A stretch of DNA of 64,000 nt. Origin: Lantana camara. Taxonomy: Eukaryota > Streptophyta > Magnoliopsida > Lamiales > Verbenaceae. The notes under the pieces were generated by a model, which was not told the DNA's origin, searched no databases, and worked only from the letters and a program-made list of their open reading frames with translations. The translations under genes were made by a program, and so were the position numbers. Of this stretch, positions 22,397 through 33,840 are shown piece after piece. The first letter of the stretch is position 1, and each line of letters opens with the position of its first letter. The stretch spans positions 14,248,501-14,312,500 of the forward strand of contig CM074858.1 of NCBI GenBank assembly GCA_037501455.1, written 5' to 3'.

Positions 22397-23783
22397 CCTA
22401 CATCAGGGTGACGAACTACAGCAGTTGCAGCTCTGTTTCCGGTTCTGCATGGTAGTAGTAGCAAAGGTAACATACACAGCACTCAAGGCAACAAGTAGGC
22501 AACAAAATGAAGTGAAAAGAATAGCCAAACTCCCTCCCCCAAAACAACACACCCATACGTTACAGCAAGGAAACAAATCTGTCACCTATTTCCCAAAAAC
22601 TCACAGCAGCCAAGAAGGACCAAGAAACAGTGATTTCACCTGAATTCTAAGCTTAGAAATGAAATAAGTACACTACCTAGATCACCTATACAGCTTAAAT
22701 TCAAGAAATAGTTCAAGGATTTGCAAGAAGTCATCAAAGGAAGCATTCAAACTAACTATTCATGTCTTGAGGCAAAACTATATCAATCATGGATCAAAAT
22801 CAGATTTTTTTGGATGAAAATGATCATATAAGCATGTATATATCAATTATAAACTTACCCCCTTGAAGAAGATGAAGGAAAATGAAGAAATGAGCTCAAT
22901 CTTTCCCTAGGGTTCAAGGTGACGGGAATGGGACTGCTATTCCAAAAAAAAAATCTGATCTCCCTCCTTTCTCTTGTGTAGATCAATACGAGGGAGAGAG
23001 AGATGATTAAGTCTGAATTCAGGGTCATGTGGGTCCAAGTTTCACTCCATTTGGTTAACTATGGTCCAAGTTATGGTTAAAATAGTGGGAGGTGGTCATT
23101 TAGGCGAACGTCACAAATTTTGGTTAAATTTCGGAGGTCAAAACGAGCTTAGAAAAATATGAGGTTATTCTATTGAACTCGAATCTTCGATACGAGTTCA
23201 GCAGAGGTGACGGAACTCGAATCCGAGTTCTCGAGCTCAAGATATCACACACGGAACCAAGGGTGCGCTAATTGCCCGTTAGCCCCCGATTTGGTTCCAC
23301 AACTCAAAATAAATTCGTTACCACGTCAAACGGGATCGAAAATGTAAAATGAGCATATAAACATGTTTACAACACATAAATCTACGTCATACTAAATTTT
23401 CACGAATTTTCGATATCAAATTATATAAGAATGAAGCTCGTTTAAATCACTCAAAAATAATACCTTAACAATTTCATAAATATTTCAAATTAAATAACAA
23501 AATTTAAATTCTATTCTAATTTAAACAAAAAAGTCAACGATATTATAAAATTAATTAATTAGCATAATTAAAGGTATAATTAATTAACATTAACACTAAT
23601 TAGCAATTAAATAAATTCCAATTTAACCAAATAAAATCAAATAAAATAAACTAATAACAATTTATATTAAAATTTAATATTTAAAACACTTATAAATAAT
23701 TAATCACATAGTTAAATAATTTAATTGCGCAATTTATAAACACATACAACATATTTGTACAAATGAAAAACTGGGGCGTTACA

Positions 23784-26375
23784 ATCTCTCCCCCTTAAAA
23801 AGAATCCGTCATCGGATTCACTGCACGTCTAAAAACAATTAATGAGGGTACCCCGTCCCTCCCAAGCAACAAGGAGAGAACCTCGTCTCTCAAAAACAAC
23901 AACGAGAGAACCCCGTCTCTCAGAAACAACAAAGAGAGAGCCCCGTCTCTCAAAAGCAGAAATTACATCAGAGAATAAATACCAAGAAGAAAAGATTCAA
24001 AATGTGAATTACAATAAGGAATAATCACGTAGGTCACACAGGGACACGTAATAACATCAATAACACATAACAAGGAACAACGAAAATAATCAATTTGCAA
24101 GGTATATAACATTAAGAAACCAATTAAATTAAATTGCATGTATGCATATGCCATGAATGCTTTAAGTACCCGTCACCATAGTCGAGAGTGTTGACGTTGG
24201 TAGCATGTTTGCCCATGACATGGTCTGCCCCAAAGGCTGGTTCAGTACTTGTCTTGTCACCAATACCCTTAATGTGTCCAATGACAAGGTGATAGACCTT
24301 TTTAATGATTTTATTCGGACTTTTACTTCCTCTAACCTCCTTTGACCCCTCATTGATCACCTATAATCTTCCTTCAGCAGGACCAACTCTTTTAAGTAAC
24401 CAAACGCTGACCTTCCAATATTCTTTTAGAATATTCATCCCGGTGTCAGATTCGAATCCACTATCTTTACCCATATCAGAGTCTACCATATTCTCGAAGG
24501 CAGCTAACCTTGACAACCTTGAAAGTTCAATCCCGATCTTAAGGTATTCATCCTTATGTTCTATTTCAACAGGAATCCTTTACCATCATCTTCTTCTTAA
24601 GTTATCTCTTCATCCTTTTAAAGTCTTTAAGTATGCATCCGGTTTCCGGCCCAATAGACTCCCTAATTAGAGATAAAACATTCCTAATGATTCTTGAAGT
24701 TTGATATAAGTCCTTTAATGATAACCCTTTTCGATTGGTTCCTTCTCAAATTTCCTTCCAGGTTATTATGGAAAATCAACCGATGACCCACTAATATTTG
24801 CTTTGTTATGTGTCGTCCGAAACCCTTTACTACATAACTGAATTAACCTTTATTGGTACCATCTTATTATATGATAGCTTGATCCAGTTGCTTTTTCCAA
24901 CGCTAGTTTATGAGTTCCCATAAGCTCTCTCATAATTCCATCATCCTCAATATCTTTTAATTCAGACGAATGAATATCCGAGGAACCACCTTCTCATTCT
25001 CCCTTGGTAATCTTCAACTCGAATTTTAATGACTTAACTCTCACCTTGAGGGTTTAATCGTTAAAGTCTTCTTAATCCTTTCCAATCACCATCATTAAGC
25101 TTCCATATCTTCCATGGCTTGCATTTCGGTTATTTCTACTAAATAATTCTTCGAGCATAGCTTAAAGCTTTACGTCTGTTTCTTGGTCATGCTCTCCCCC
25201 TTAAAAATTTCCACCTTTACATCTTAAACTCCATTGATCCTTCTTTTATCGGAATTCTTGACAAGCAATTTCATTATGAGGAGTTTTAATCATAATAGAA
25301 ACCCAAATCCTTTGCCCTTCATTTCTTATCTAATTCTTGGAACCCCATTTCCTAATCTTGTTCGAACCATGCACCCTGAAGTCAACTCTAAAACCCCCTT
25401 TCTTTCCAAGATTCCATCTCTATTTCTGTCTCAATTTTATTATCAAAAAGGTTCTTCTTCGACTCGGTTCGGTTGGTCTTCAATTGAGATAATAATTAGA
25501 GCATCATACGGAAAGGACAACCTAACACGTAAACACTGAAATGATGCGTGTGGGGTTATGATGCTAGGTGCATGTAGTAGATATTTTAAACAAGGAAATG
25601 CAACATCAAGACACATAACTCAACAAATAAGTATGCAACAGTAATTTAACAATTAGAGTATTAAAACACATATAATAAGAACTTGAAATAATTAATTTAC
25701 GATGCATGGTGCACGTGCTATGAATGTATTGAACTTGTCACCGTAGTGGTATCTTTAGCACGACATCTTGTCATTTGATCTCGATGTTGTGAGCACAAGT
25801 CGTAAGGCTGAACATTGTTCGATCGTTGATGATGCTTCCCATAGTCCTCAATTCTCCATGGTCCGAGATCACGATCTCTTGAACCCATATTCTTCTAAAT
25901 CTTCAAATTTCCTTGTATCCACTCATGTGTTCCAGCTATCCGAAATTGAAATCCCTCGAATCCAACTTTTTTTACGCCTATAGAATCGGTATCTTGGTTT
26001 CCCTCAAAGATTGGTCCCAAATGATGTTCCAAATCTTACTCTTAATTGTTTCTCTGCTCAAGGTTCCTTTAAGTATTCCTTATGAATTCAATGATTAAAT
26101 GAACTCATCTTCCACTTGCTTACACTTGAGCACATAATTTCCCTTCAACAACTCTTTGCTTTTCTTTACCGTTTCCATTTGTTGCTCCATGTCTCCCAAT
26201 TCGAAATCACAACCTGACAATTCAGCTAAAGTCTGGAAAGTAGACTTCAATCCGACCAACGATAGAACCTTTGGCACCTTAGCTTTCCATGACCTTGAAA
26301 TATCCATATTGATCGGTTCTCATTAACTCCTTCCAATCCGATTTCTTCCTTACCCAAACTTGAGTTCTCTTGAGG
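23784..26375 (-). other. Internal non-coding region of the LARD-like element, 3' part
   Basis: No gene found. On the minus strand it ends with the purine tract TTTTTAAGGGGGAGAGA just before the 3' LTR. It contains a four-copy 30-bp hairpin repeat at 23844-23951. Short open frames on both strands show no family. Confidence 0.6.
23844..23951. repeat. Four 30-bp tandem repeats, each a hairpin
   Basis: Copies begin at 23844, 23874, 23904 and 23934, exactly 30 apart. Each starts with an 18-base inverted repeat of the type GAGAGAACCCCGTCTCTC (6-base arms) and a CA-rich spacer. They lie next to the purine tract. Confidence 0.9.
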
Positions 26376-26380
26376 GTCTC

Positions 26381-29049
26381 TGTGACGCCCCGGTTTCCGG
26401 ATGAACAGGTAAGCACGCCACGTGTGCGTTTTGAGTGTAGGTTTCATTTTAATTCTTTAATTTTATAATATTATTACGTGGCATTTCATATTTTTATAAA
26501 GTTCAAGAAACATCAATTATGTGAATTATTTGAATTCATTGCATTGAAAATATTAGTTCGTGACACGAAAAATATTTCTTGCATGAAACATTTACCGAGA
26601 GTGTTTCAAATTACCAAATTGTCCCTAATCGATAATTTTCTAAACTTTAGGGACTTAATTGCATGAATTTTCAAGGGCTTGGTTGTGCATATTTCAAATG
26701 GTTGCATACTTGATTGAATGATTTCATAAACCGAAGGATTAAATTGCAATTTGAATATTTCACAAAAATCAAGGAGGATGAATCACGTAACACTATCTCC
26801 AAGCTTCCTTATACTCATTTCATCCAAGTTTTCCCAACAACTTTGTTTCCTTTCATCTCGGTTCATCACGTAAAAAGGGAAGAAGTGATTTTTCATCCAA
26901 TCATCAAGATTTCAAGAAATATCTCAAGAAATTTGCCAAGCTTTGGGAGTTAATCATCATCATCATCATCTATTTTCTCCATATTTTCCTCTTCAAGGTT
27001 GGTTGTGCATGAATGGATGATTTTGATAATATTTGACATAGCTAGGGTTTGAGGATTATGTGTTAGATGGATTAATTCTAGTTGGAAGTATGATTAGGTG
27101 AATATTTGTTGAATTATGGCATGATTTATTCATGACTTTGTTGGGAGATTGAGCTTGGTTGATCAAGAGGAGCATGAGCATGAAACTTGAAACATTGATG
27201 ATATTTCATGACTTAAGTGTTTAAGTGTTAGGTTATCATTTCTTGAACATATATGCATCATATTCCCAGAAAATCTTGGTTTTGTTGATCAAAATTGGAG
27301 TTTTGTTATTGTTGTTGTTCTTTCCCGTGAGCATCCCCTGTTTTTGCTCTGTTTTGTAAGTTGCAGAAACTGGGAACGACCGTTCCCCGCCTCAAGGCAT
27401 TGTGGGAACGGGCATTCCCACCTTTTCAAATGGAAATAGGCGGCCGACCATGGGAACGGCCGTTCCCATTTTGGCCTTGGTGCCGGAAGGGTCGTTCCCA
27501 GCTAAAAGGCACGCTTTTATTTTTAAAATCGTTGGCGTGTTTTGGGGATTCATGGGAACGACCGTTCCCATTTTTCAAAGGGGTCCGGAACGGCCGTTCC
27601 CACCTGTCATGCAGAACAAAAGTTTCTGCATAAAATTACGTTTTTAGCCCCTCGATCCGACGACTTCTTTGACCCCGAATTGCTATTATATGTGCTAATA
27701 TGTACTGAAATAATTGTTATCATACCACATTGCATTTTCCTCGTCATCTCGATACATTTCTGCCGTTCGTCATATTTGGTCCAATTTAGGTCATGTCTCA
27801 CGTATACACGTTGTGTTTGCACAGGTCACGAGGTTGTGGACGAGGAGCAGGCTCCGTAAGGCATATCCTCATTTTATTTTGTAAGAGAAGGTGAGGTTTT
27901 ATTTTAGGTAAATCAAACCCTATAACCTTTATGTGTACTTTTCGGCCAAAACGTACTATATTTATAAACGTTTTCAAAGTTATAAATGTTTCAAGTATGC
28001 AAGCCATGATTGTGATGATTTTCAAGCAAGTTTGGCGAGTACATGATTGCACGTGGGCCCGAGGGTAATTCTTGAGCCAACCGGGAAAGCAAGGGCTGAC
28101 GGGTAACTCCTGAATTATCCTCACGTTGTTGGGATCACCCCCGAAGCCCCTAGGAGATTAGTGGTGGAAGGAGTTCCGTGTCTAGGGGGTCATGTCCCCT
28201 ACACACACTATGTCGTGGATAGTTGAGCCTTGCAAACTCACTATCACCCGGAGGAAGAAGGAGACTGGGGATTAATCCGGCATGTCGGGTTATCCTCGGG
28301 TTATTACATGATTTCAAGCATGAAACTGCCTATGTGAGCACTAAATGGAATTGCATGATCATGTATTGAATTGATAACGCAAGCACGTATTGCCACGTTT
28401 GGTGTAAAGGTTGGAGAATCACCCCTGCTCGCCGGGGTCACATGTTCATGAAATGATCAAGTTAAACTGTTAAAATGATTAGTTGTAATCTCGGGCGAAG
28501 AACGAGTTTCTTGAACTATACAATTATATTGATTCCAAAGTCTTCACTCGAGGCTACAACTTGCATGTGATGTGTGTTATATATATTTATTGCCCCTCAC
28601 TCAGTCTTCGGTAGACTGATACTTCACTTTTCAGGTACTTGAGCGCTTGGTCGTGCTAGGCGGGTGTCCGGTCGAGTTTTGCATTCTCACGAGTCTAGTA
28701 TTGTACCTTCATGTATAGCACTTTTTGGTATCTCATGTTATGATCGTTGTTAGTACATTTTGAATACCTGAGTATGTATATTATTAAGAGATGATAATGT
28801 ATTGATAGTTAAGTTGGTATCTATACGTATCTATTCGATAAATATGGTACCTATATGTACATTTGAGTTATTGCTTCCGCTTTTGAATTCATGTTGGATT
28901 TATTTATGTTGGGGAGTGTCCCTCCTAGCTCGTCATTTTTATTGTCACCCGTTCGCTATAGTTTTGGTTTATGTATGGATTTTCCATTTCATACGTGGAT
29001 CGAGGCTATAGTGCGGGGGATGTAGTGCCCTGGGGGTTAGGGTGCTACA
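26381..29049 (+). repeat. 5' LTR of the Tekay element
   Basis: It begins TGTGACGCCCCGG and ends GGGTGCTACA, followed by the primer site. It contains a palindrome array (27372-27601), an AGTCT-loop-AGACT hairpin (28602-28618) and a terminal inverted repeat near 28965-29000. Confidence 0.95.
27372..27601. promoter_or_regulatory. GGGAACGGCCGTTCCC palindrome array, Tekay 5' LTR
   Basis: Six palindromes or near-palindromes occur at 27372-27387, about 27414-27429, 27452-27467, 27485-27499, 27554-27569 and 27587-27601. Perfect or one-mismatch dyads such as GGGAACGACCGTTCCC dominate. The array follows a CTGTTTTTGCTCTG stretch and precedes AAGTTTCTGCATAAAAT. Function unknown; dyads of this size could be binding sites for dimeric proteins or fold in RNA. 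Confidence 0.6.
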
Positions 29050-29057
29050 TCTACAGG

Positions 29058-29070
29058 TGGTATCAGAGCC
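29058..29070 (+). other. Primer-binding site of the Tekay element (tRNA-Met)
   Basis: TGGTATCAGAGCC, complementary to the 3' end of initiator tRNA-Met, starts 8 bases after the 5' LTR. Confidence 0.95.
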
Positions 29071-29303
29071 CGGTTGCAAAACCGAGGTTCTCGAGTCGTG
29101 TCAAGTCAGTCTAGGTCGCACGGCATAGGATTACTTGCTATTCGAGAGTCTGCATTTCGTTGAATTACTTGATTTATTTGCTTTCTCGCATTACTTGAGA
29201 TATTTGACCTTCCTTGAATGTTTGTTTATTGATATCATTGAATTATATGCACACATTTGCATGTATTAATCAAACCACGCATGTGTAGTGATTTGATTTC
29301 AGG

Positions 29304-30400
29304 ATGGAACGTGATAGACATCACCGTGACCGATCTCCGAGACACAGGTATCATCATCGCCACCACCATCGCCGTGAGAGATCACCACCTCCTCCACCTG
29401 CTCAGGCACAACCTCAGGATTTTATGAATGCAGTAGTGGGACTGATTGATCAGAGGCTACAGGAAGGGGTACCTCCACCACCACCAGCGCCCGTAGCATC
29501 TCAGGAGAACCCTATTTCTGCTATTTTGCGCGAGTTTCAGAACCAGCGTCCCCCGAAATTCTATAAGGGAGAGGACATTCAGGCTGAGACGTGGCTGAAG
29601 GAGATTGAGAGGATCTGGCAGTTTATACCTTGTGATACTCAGGAGAAGGCTCGCTGTACACTCACTTTGATCCCGGGCGAGGCCTATTCGTGGTGGGAGA
29701 GCACACAGATTGTTCTAGAGGCAGCTGGGACAGAGATTACTTGGGAGGTATTTGTAGGGGAGTTCAGAAACAAGTATATCCCTCCAGCTTCCCGTACTCG
29801 CAGGTTGAGGGAGTTTACCGAGCTGAAATAGGGAGGAAGGTCCGTGGGGCAGTATATTGCAGAGTTTGAGAGACTTTCTCGCTATGCACCCAACATAGCG
29901 AATGATGGTTTTCATAAGGCGATGCAGTTCGTTCAGGGGCTCAGGCCAGACATTCAAGATGCACTAAAAGTAGCTAATACGAGTACCTGGGCTAAACCTA
30001 CCGCAAAGGCCCTAAAGGTTGAGGATTCTAATATTGCTAGGAGGGCTACTCAGCGTACTGGACAGGCTTCAGGCTCGAGAGCGGGTCAGGGATCGAGCTC
30101 AGGGAAGAGGCCGATGATTTACTCTGCACCTCCCGCGCAGAAGGACTCCGGGAAGAAGCTTAAGGCGACAGGGCCGTTACAGAGGGGTTCGAGAGCTCCA
30201 GCGCCACCACAGCCTCAGAAACCAGGCTGCAGAGTCTGTGGACTTACTACACACACTTATGATAACTGCAGACGGAGGTTGGGCTTATGTTTGATTTGTG
30301 GGAGCGACGAGCACATGGTTGATGGCTGTCGGGATCGTCGGGATCCGCCACTTGCAGGTCCGAGGCCACTTGTGAGAGCTCGGGCTTATGCACTCGCTGG
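29304..30400 (+). pseudogene. Tekay gag with two zinc knuckles
   Basis: It starts at ATG 29304 with a His/Arg/Pro-rich head (MERDRHHRDRSPRHRYHHRH) and a Pro-rich linker. The retrotransposon gag domain follows: PPKFYKGEDIQAETWLKEIE, SWWESTQIVLEAAG and VGEFRNKYIPPASR. A TAG at 29829-29831 replaces an expected Gln codon, and the frame then continues from 29832. Two CCHC knuckles follow, [14 protein letters not shown] and [14 protein letters not shown], at residues 129-142 and 149-162 of the second open part. Many Tekay Gags have one knuckle, so the pair is notable. Gag packages the RNA. Confidence 0.92.
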
Positions 30401-31286
30401 AGAAGAGCAGGATGCAGAGATTGACCCTGCAGCGGTAGTTGAAGGTACTATTTGCATTCATGGCACGAACATCCATACATTATTTGATCCAAGAGCTACA
30501 CACTCCTTTCTTGCGCATTTTATTGCTATTACTCTACCTTTGCCTGCTATGTGTACTTCTGTGCGCTATTTAGTTAGTACTCCTTTCCGTAGTAGGCGAG
30601 AGACGGATCAGGTTTACAGGGATGTTCCAGTGGTGATTGAAGGCCGGGAATTTCTGACAGATTTTATTGTGATGCCAATGGAGAGATACGGGTCTATTCT
30701 GGGAATGGATTGGTTATACAGGCATTGTGCTACCGTGGATTGTCGGGCCAAGAAAGTGCAGTTGGGTTCAGGAGTTATCACGGGCTGTACTTCGAAGACT
30801 GTACCCCTACTTTCGTTTTCAGAAGCTCAGAAATTAGTCAGAGACGGGGCTACAGGGTTCATTGCTTATATTTTGAACAAGCCAGAGGATCAGGTGAAAT
30901 TGGAAGATACAGAAGTGGTGAAGGAATTTCCCGAAGTATTTCCTGAGAAGTTAGATTCTTTGCCTCCTGAGCGAGAGATCGAGTTTGTGATTGATCTTTT
31001 TCCGAATGCCGAGCCGTATTCAAAGACTCCCTACCGGATGGCTCCAGCGGAATTAAAAGTTCAGCTTGAAGCATTGTTGGAAGTTGGTTACATTCGGCCG
31101 AGTTCTTCACCTTGGGGTGCACCAGTGTTATTTGTAAAGAAGAAAGACGGAACTTTAAGAATGTGCATCGATTACAGGGAGTTGAACAGGATGACTATTA
31201 AGAACAAGTATCCCCTCCCACATATCGAGGAGTTATTCGATATACTTCAGGGTTCCAAAGTTTATTCAAAATTAGATTTAAGATAG
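30401..31286 (+). pseudogene. Tekay protease and N-terminal RT
   Basis: The protease strand reads [15 protein letters not shown], where the family has D-S-G-A. Both residues after the catalytic Asp are changed, so the enzyme is probably dead. The flap and hydrophobic blocks follow ([10 protein letters not shown]). RT begins with [20 protein letters not shown], then [20 protein letters not shown]. The frame ends at TAG 31284-31286 right after KLDLR, in a position where the family has Ser. The product is part of one Gag-Pol frame without a shift between gag and pol. Confidence 0.92.
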
Positions 31287-31601
31287 GGATACTATCAGCT
31301 GCGAATCCGAGCAGAGGATATTCCTAAGACAGGATTCAATACTCAGTACGGGCACTACGAGTTCGTGGTTATGCCATTTGGATTAACTAATGCCCCTGGA
31401 GCTTTCATGGATATGATGCACTGGATTTTCAGGCCTTTCCTCGACAAATTTGTGGTGATATTTATTGATGATATTTTGGTATTCTCAAAATCAGCCGAGG
31501 AGCACGCGAGGCATCTTAAGCTCGTTCTACAGACTTTGAAAGAGCATCAGTTATTTACCAAATTCAGTAAGTGTGAATTCTAGATCGATCGGGTTTTTTT
31601 C
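31287..31601 (+). pseudogene. Tekay RT catalytic part
   Basis: After the stop the frame continues [11 protein letters not shown], then (open from 31365) [20 protein letters not shown] and [20 protein letters not shown] with the catalytic FIDD. A TAG at 31581-31583 replaces the conserved Trp after KCEF. The catalytic aspartates are intact. RT needs an intact polyprotein to be released, so no activity is expected from this copy. Confidence 0.92.
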
Positions 31602-32240
31602 TTGGGACATGTAATTTCAGGAAAAGGGTTGGAAGTCGATCCCTCGAAAATTGAAGCCGTGTTAAAATGGGAGAAACCAAAGAATGCCTCAGAAGTTAGA
31701 AGCTTGTTGGGATTGGCAGGGTATTACAGAAGGTTCGTTCAAGATTTTTCTAAGATTGCTGCACCGTTGACCCGATTGACAAAGAAAGATCTCAAGTTTG
31801 TCTGGGACGAGAAGTGCGATAAAAGCTTCAACTTTTTGAAAGAAAAGTTAGTCTCAGCTCCGGTGTTAGCACTTCCTGAGGGTTCAGAGGAGTATGCAGT
31901 GTACACAGATGCTTCTAAAGAGGGCTTAGGTTGTGTTTTGACTCAGAAAGGAAAAGTGATCGCTTATGCTTCCCGAAAGCTAAAGGATTATGAAAAGAAT
32001 TATCCGACACACGACCTAGAGCTTGCAGCCGTGATCTTTGCTCTTGGGAAATGGAGACATTATCTATACGGGACTTCCTTTGAGATTTTCACCGACCATA
32101 AGAGCCTCCAGTATTTATTCACATAGAAAGATCTGAATATGAGGCAACGGCGTTGGATGGAAACATTGGAAGATTATGATTGTACAATCAAATATCATCC
32201 GGCGAAAGCTAATGTGGTCGCTGATGCACTTAGCAGGAAG
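31602..32240 (+). pseudogene. Tekay RT connection and RNase H
   Basis: This reads [23 protein letters not shown] connection sequence ([20 protein letters not shown]), then RNase [58 protein letters not shown] at 32124-32126 replaces the Gln that normally follows LFT. The frame then continues with MRQRRWMETLEDYDCTIKYH and ANVVADALSRK. The catalytic acidic residues (TDAS, DLELA, TDHKS) are present. Confidence 0.93.
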
Positions 32241-33179
32241 GCGAGTGTATCGAGTTTGGAAATAAAAGAAAGTGAGGAAGTTGCTCCAATTGTGTTAAAG
32301 GCTCGGGTTTCTAATATCACAATTCAGCCGGAATTGAAGTATCAACTATTTGAGGCTCAAAATAAGGATCCGGAAGTTCAGAAGCTTGTAAGTAAAGCTA
32401 AGGATGACCCGGAGAGTCCTTTCGGGTTTGATGAGACCGGGTTACTTCGGTTTAAAAACAGAGTAGTAGTACCTGAAGAATTGAAACGGGTTCTACTCGA
32501 AGAAGCTCACAAGTCAGCCTATTCGATCCACCCAGGAGGAAACAAAATGTATAAGGATTTGAAGCAATACTATTGGTGGAACGGGATGAAAAGAGACGTG
32601 GCTGAGTATGTGAAACATTGCCTGATTTGTCAAAAAGTGAAAGCTGAGCACCAAAAGCCCGCGGGACTTCTACAACCGTTACCTATTCCTGAATGGAAGT
32701 GGGAACAAGTAACGATGGACTTTGTTTCAGGATTACCGAAGGTTAAAGGCGGGTTTGATGGTATTTGGGTAATTGTGGATAGATTCACAAAGTCTGCTCA
32801 CTTTCTATCGGTCCGTATGTCGTATAAAATTCCGAAGTTGGCTGAAATCTATAACAGAGAGATTATCCGACTTCATGGCATTCCGGTGAGTATAGTTTCA
32901 GATCGAGACCCGAGGTTTACATCTAAGTTGTGGCAAGAGTTGCAGGCCGTTTTGGAAACGAAACTTAAGTTCAGTACAACATTTCACCCGCAAACAGACG
33001 GCCAAACAGAAAGATTAATCAGGTATTTGGAAGATCTACTTCGGGCGTGCGCGATTGATTTTCAGAATTCATGGGCAGAACAGCTTCCTTTGATTGAGTT
33101 TGCTTATAACAACAGCTTTCAGGCTTCGATCGGGATGGCTCCTTATGAACTTCTTTAAGGAAGAAAGTGCCGATCTCCG
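32241..33179 (+). pseudogene. Tekay integrase (HHCC and DDE core)
   Basis: The zinc finger is seen as HKSAYSIHPGGNKMYKDLKQ with CLICQ downstream. The DDE residues lie in VTMDFVSGL, VSIVSDRDPRFTSKLW and QTDGQTERLIRYLEDLLRA. The domain is open up to TAA 33156-33158, which falls in the PYELL.GRKCRSP motif, where the family has Tyr. It is the longest intact stretch of the polyprotein (340 residues from 32139). Confidence 0.95.
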
Positions 33180-33797
33180 TTGTTCTTCGACTTGGATGAG
33201 TGGAAATGGTCGAAACAGGAAGGGGTAAAAAAAGGTGAAAGATTCAAAAGACCTTCCAAAGTCGTTCAGGATATGATTGAAAAAGTCCAAATGATTCAAC
33301 AACGGATGAAAGCCGCACAAGATAGACAAAAGAGCTATGCCGATAAGCGCCAAAGAGATCTAGAATTCGAAGTTGGTGACCGGGTATTTTTGAAGGTGTC
33401 ACCAAGGAAAGGTTTCACCCGGATCGGGAAAGGAGGAAAACTTAATGCTCGGTACTTAGGTCCTTTCGAGATTCTTGAAAGAATAGGCGAGGTAGCTTAT
33501 CGGTTGGACCTACCACCGAGTCTTACGGGGATTCACAACGTGTTCCATGTTTCACAATTAAAGAAATATTACCCCGATGAGACCATAATTCTCCCCGTGG
33601 AAGAAGTTGAATTGGAACCAAATTTGACATTTGTTCAGAGGCCGGTTAGAATCTTGGATCGGAAATTTCAGGAATTGAGAAACCGGAGAATTCCCATGGT
33701 TAAAGTGTTGTGGAGAAGTGACAAAACCGAGGAAGCTACGTGGGAAACGGAAGATAAGATGAAACGGTTCCACCCAGAGTTATTCACTCAAGACTAA
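33180..33797 (+). CDS. Tekay integrase C-terminus with chromodomain-like end (part of broken pol)
   Basis: The 205 residues hold the post-core coiled segment (MIQQRMKAAQDRQKSYADKR) and the GPF/Y module (RYLGPFEILERIGEVAYRLD, then VFHVSQLKKY). The chromodomain-like tail follows: VRILDRKFQELRNRRIPMVK, LWRSDKTEEATWETE. The family keeps this tail but lacks some aromatic-cage residues of true chromodomains. The start at 33180 is the first Met after the upstream stop, not a native start. The stop at 33795-33797 is the natural end of pol. Confidence 0.9.
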   Translation: MFFDLDEWKWSKQEGVKKGERFKRPSKVVQDMIEKVQMIQQRMKAAQDRQKSYADKRQRDLEFEVGDRVFLKVSPRKGFTRIGKGGKLNARYLGPFEILERIGEVAYRLDLPPSLTGIHNVFHVSQLKKYYPDETIILPVEEVELEPNLTFVQRPVRILDRKFQELRNRRIPMVKVLWRSDKTEEATWETEDKMKRFHPELFTQD

Positions 33798-33821
33798 GAG
33801 AATCTGGGGACCAGATTCTTT

Positions 33822-33840
33822 TAAGGGGGGGGGGGAGAGT
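33822..33840 (+). other. Polypurine tract of the Tekay element
   Basis: TTAA followed by 11 G and AGAGT, directly before the 3' LTR start at 33841. Confidence 0.93.

Larger units (their letters stand above)
20279..23783 (-). repeat. 3' LTR of the LARD-like element
   Basis: It aligns with 39551-43258 but lacks about 210 bp at 20636 that the partner has at about 39909-40117. It also has a longer (AT)n run at 22146-22192. It carries CCCCGGCCGGG palindromes at 22307-22396. Confidence 0.9.

Noticed and set aside
21970..22482. Tyr/Ile-rich frames on both strands
   Set aside because: Translation of an (AT)n microsatellite in an LTR.
23844..23951. CRISPR-like 30-bp repeats
   Set aside because: Only four units, spacers nearly identical, no cas genes, plant context.
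27361..27633. 90-residue frame conserved at 37009-37242
   Set aside because: Conservation is explained by the two LTR copies; the peptide repeats only reflect the palindromes.
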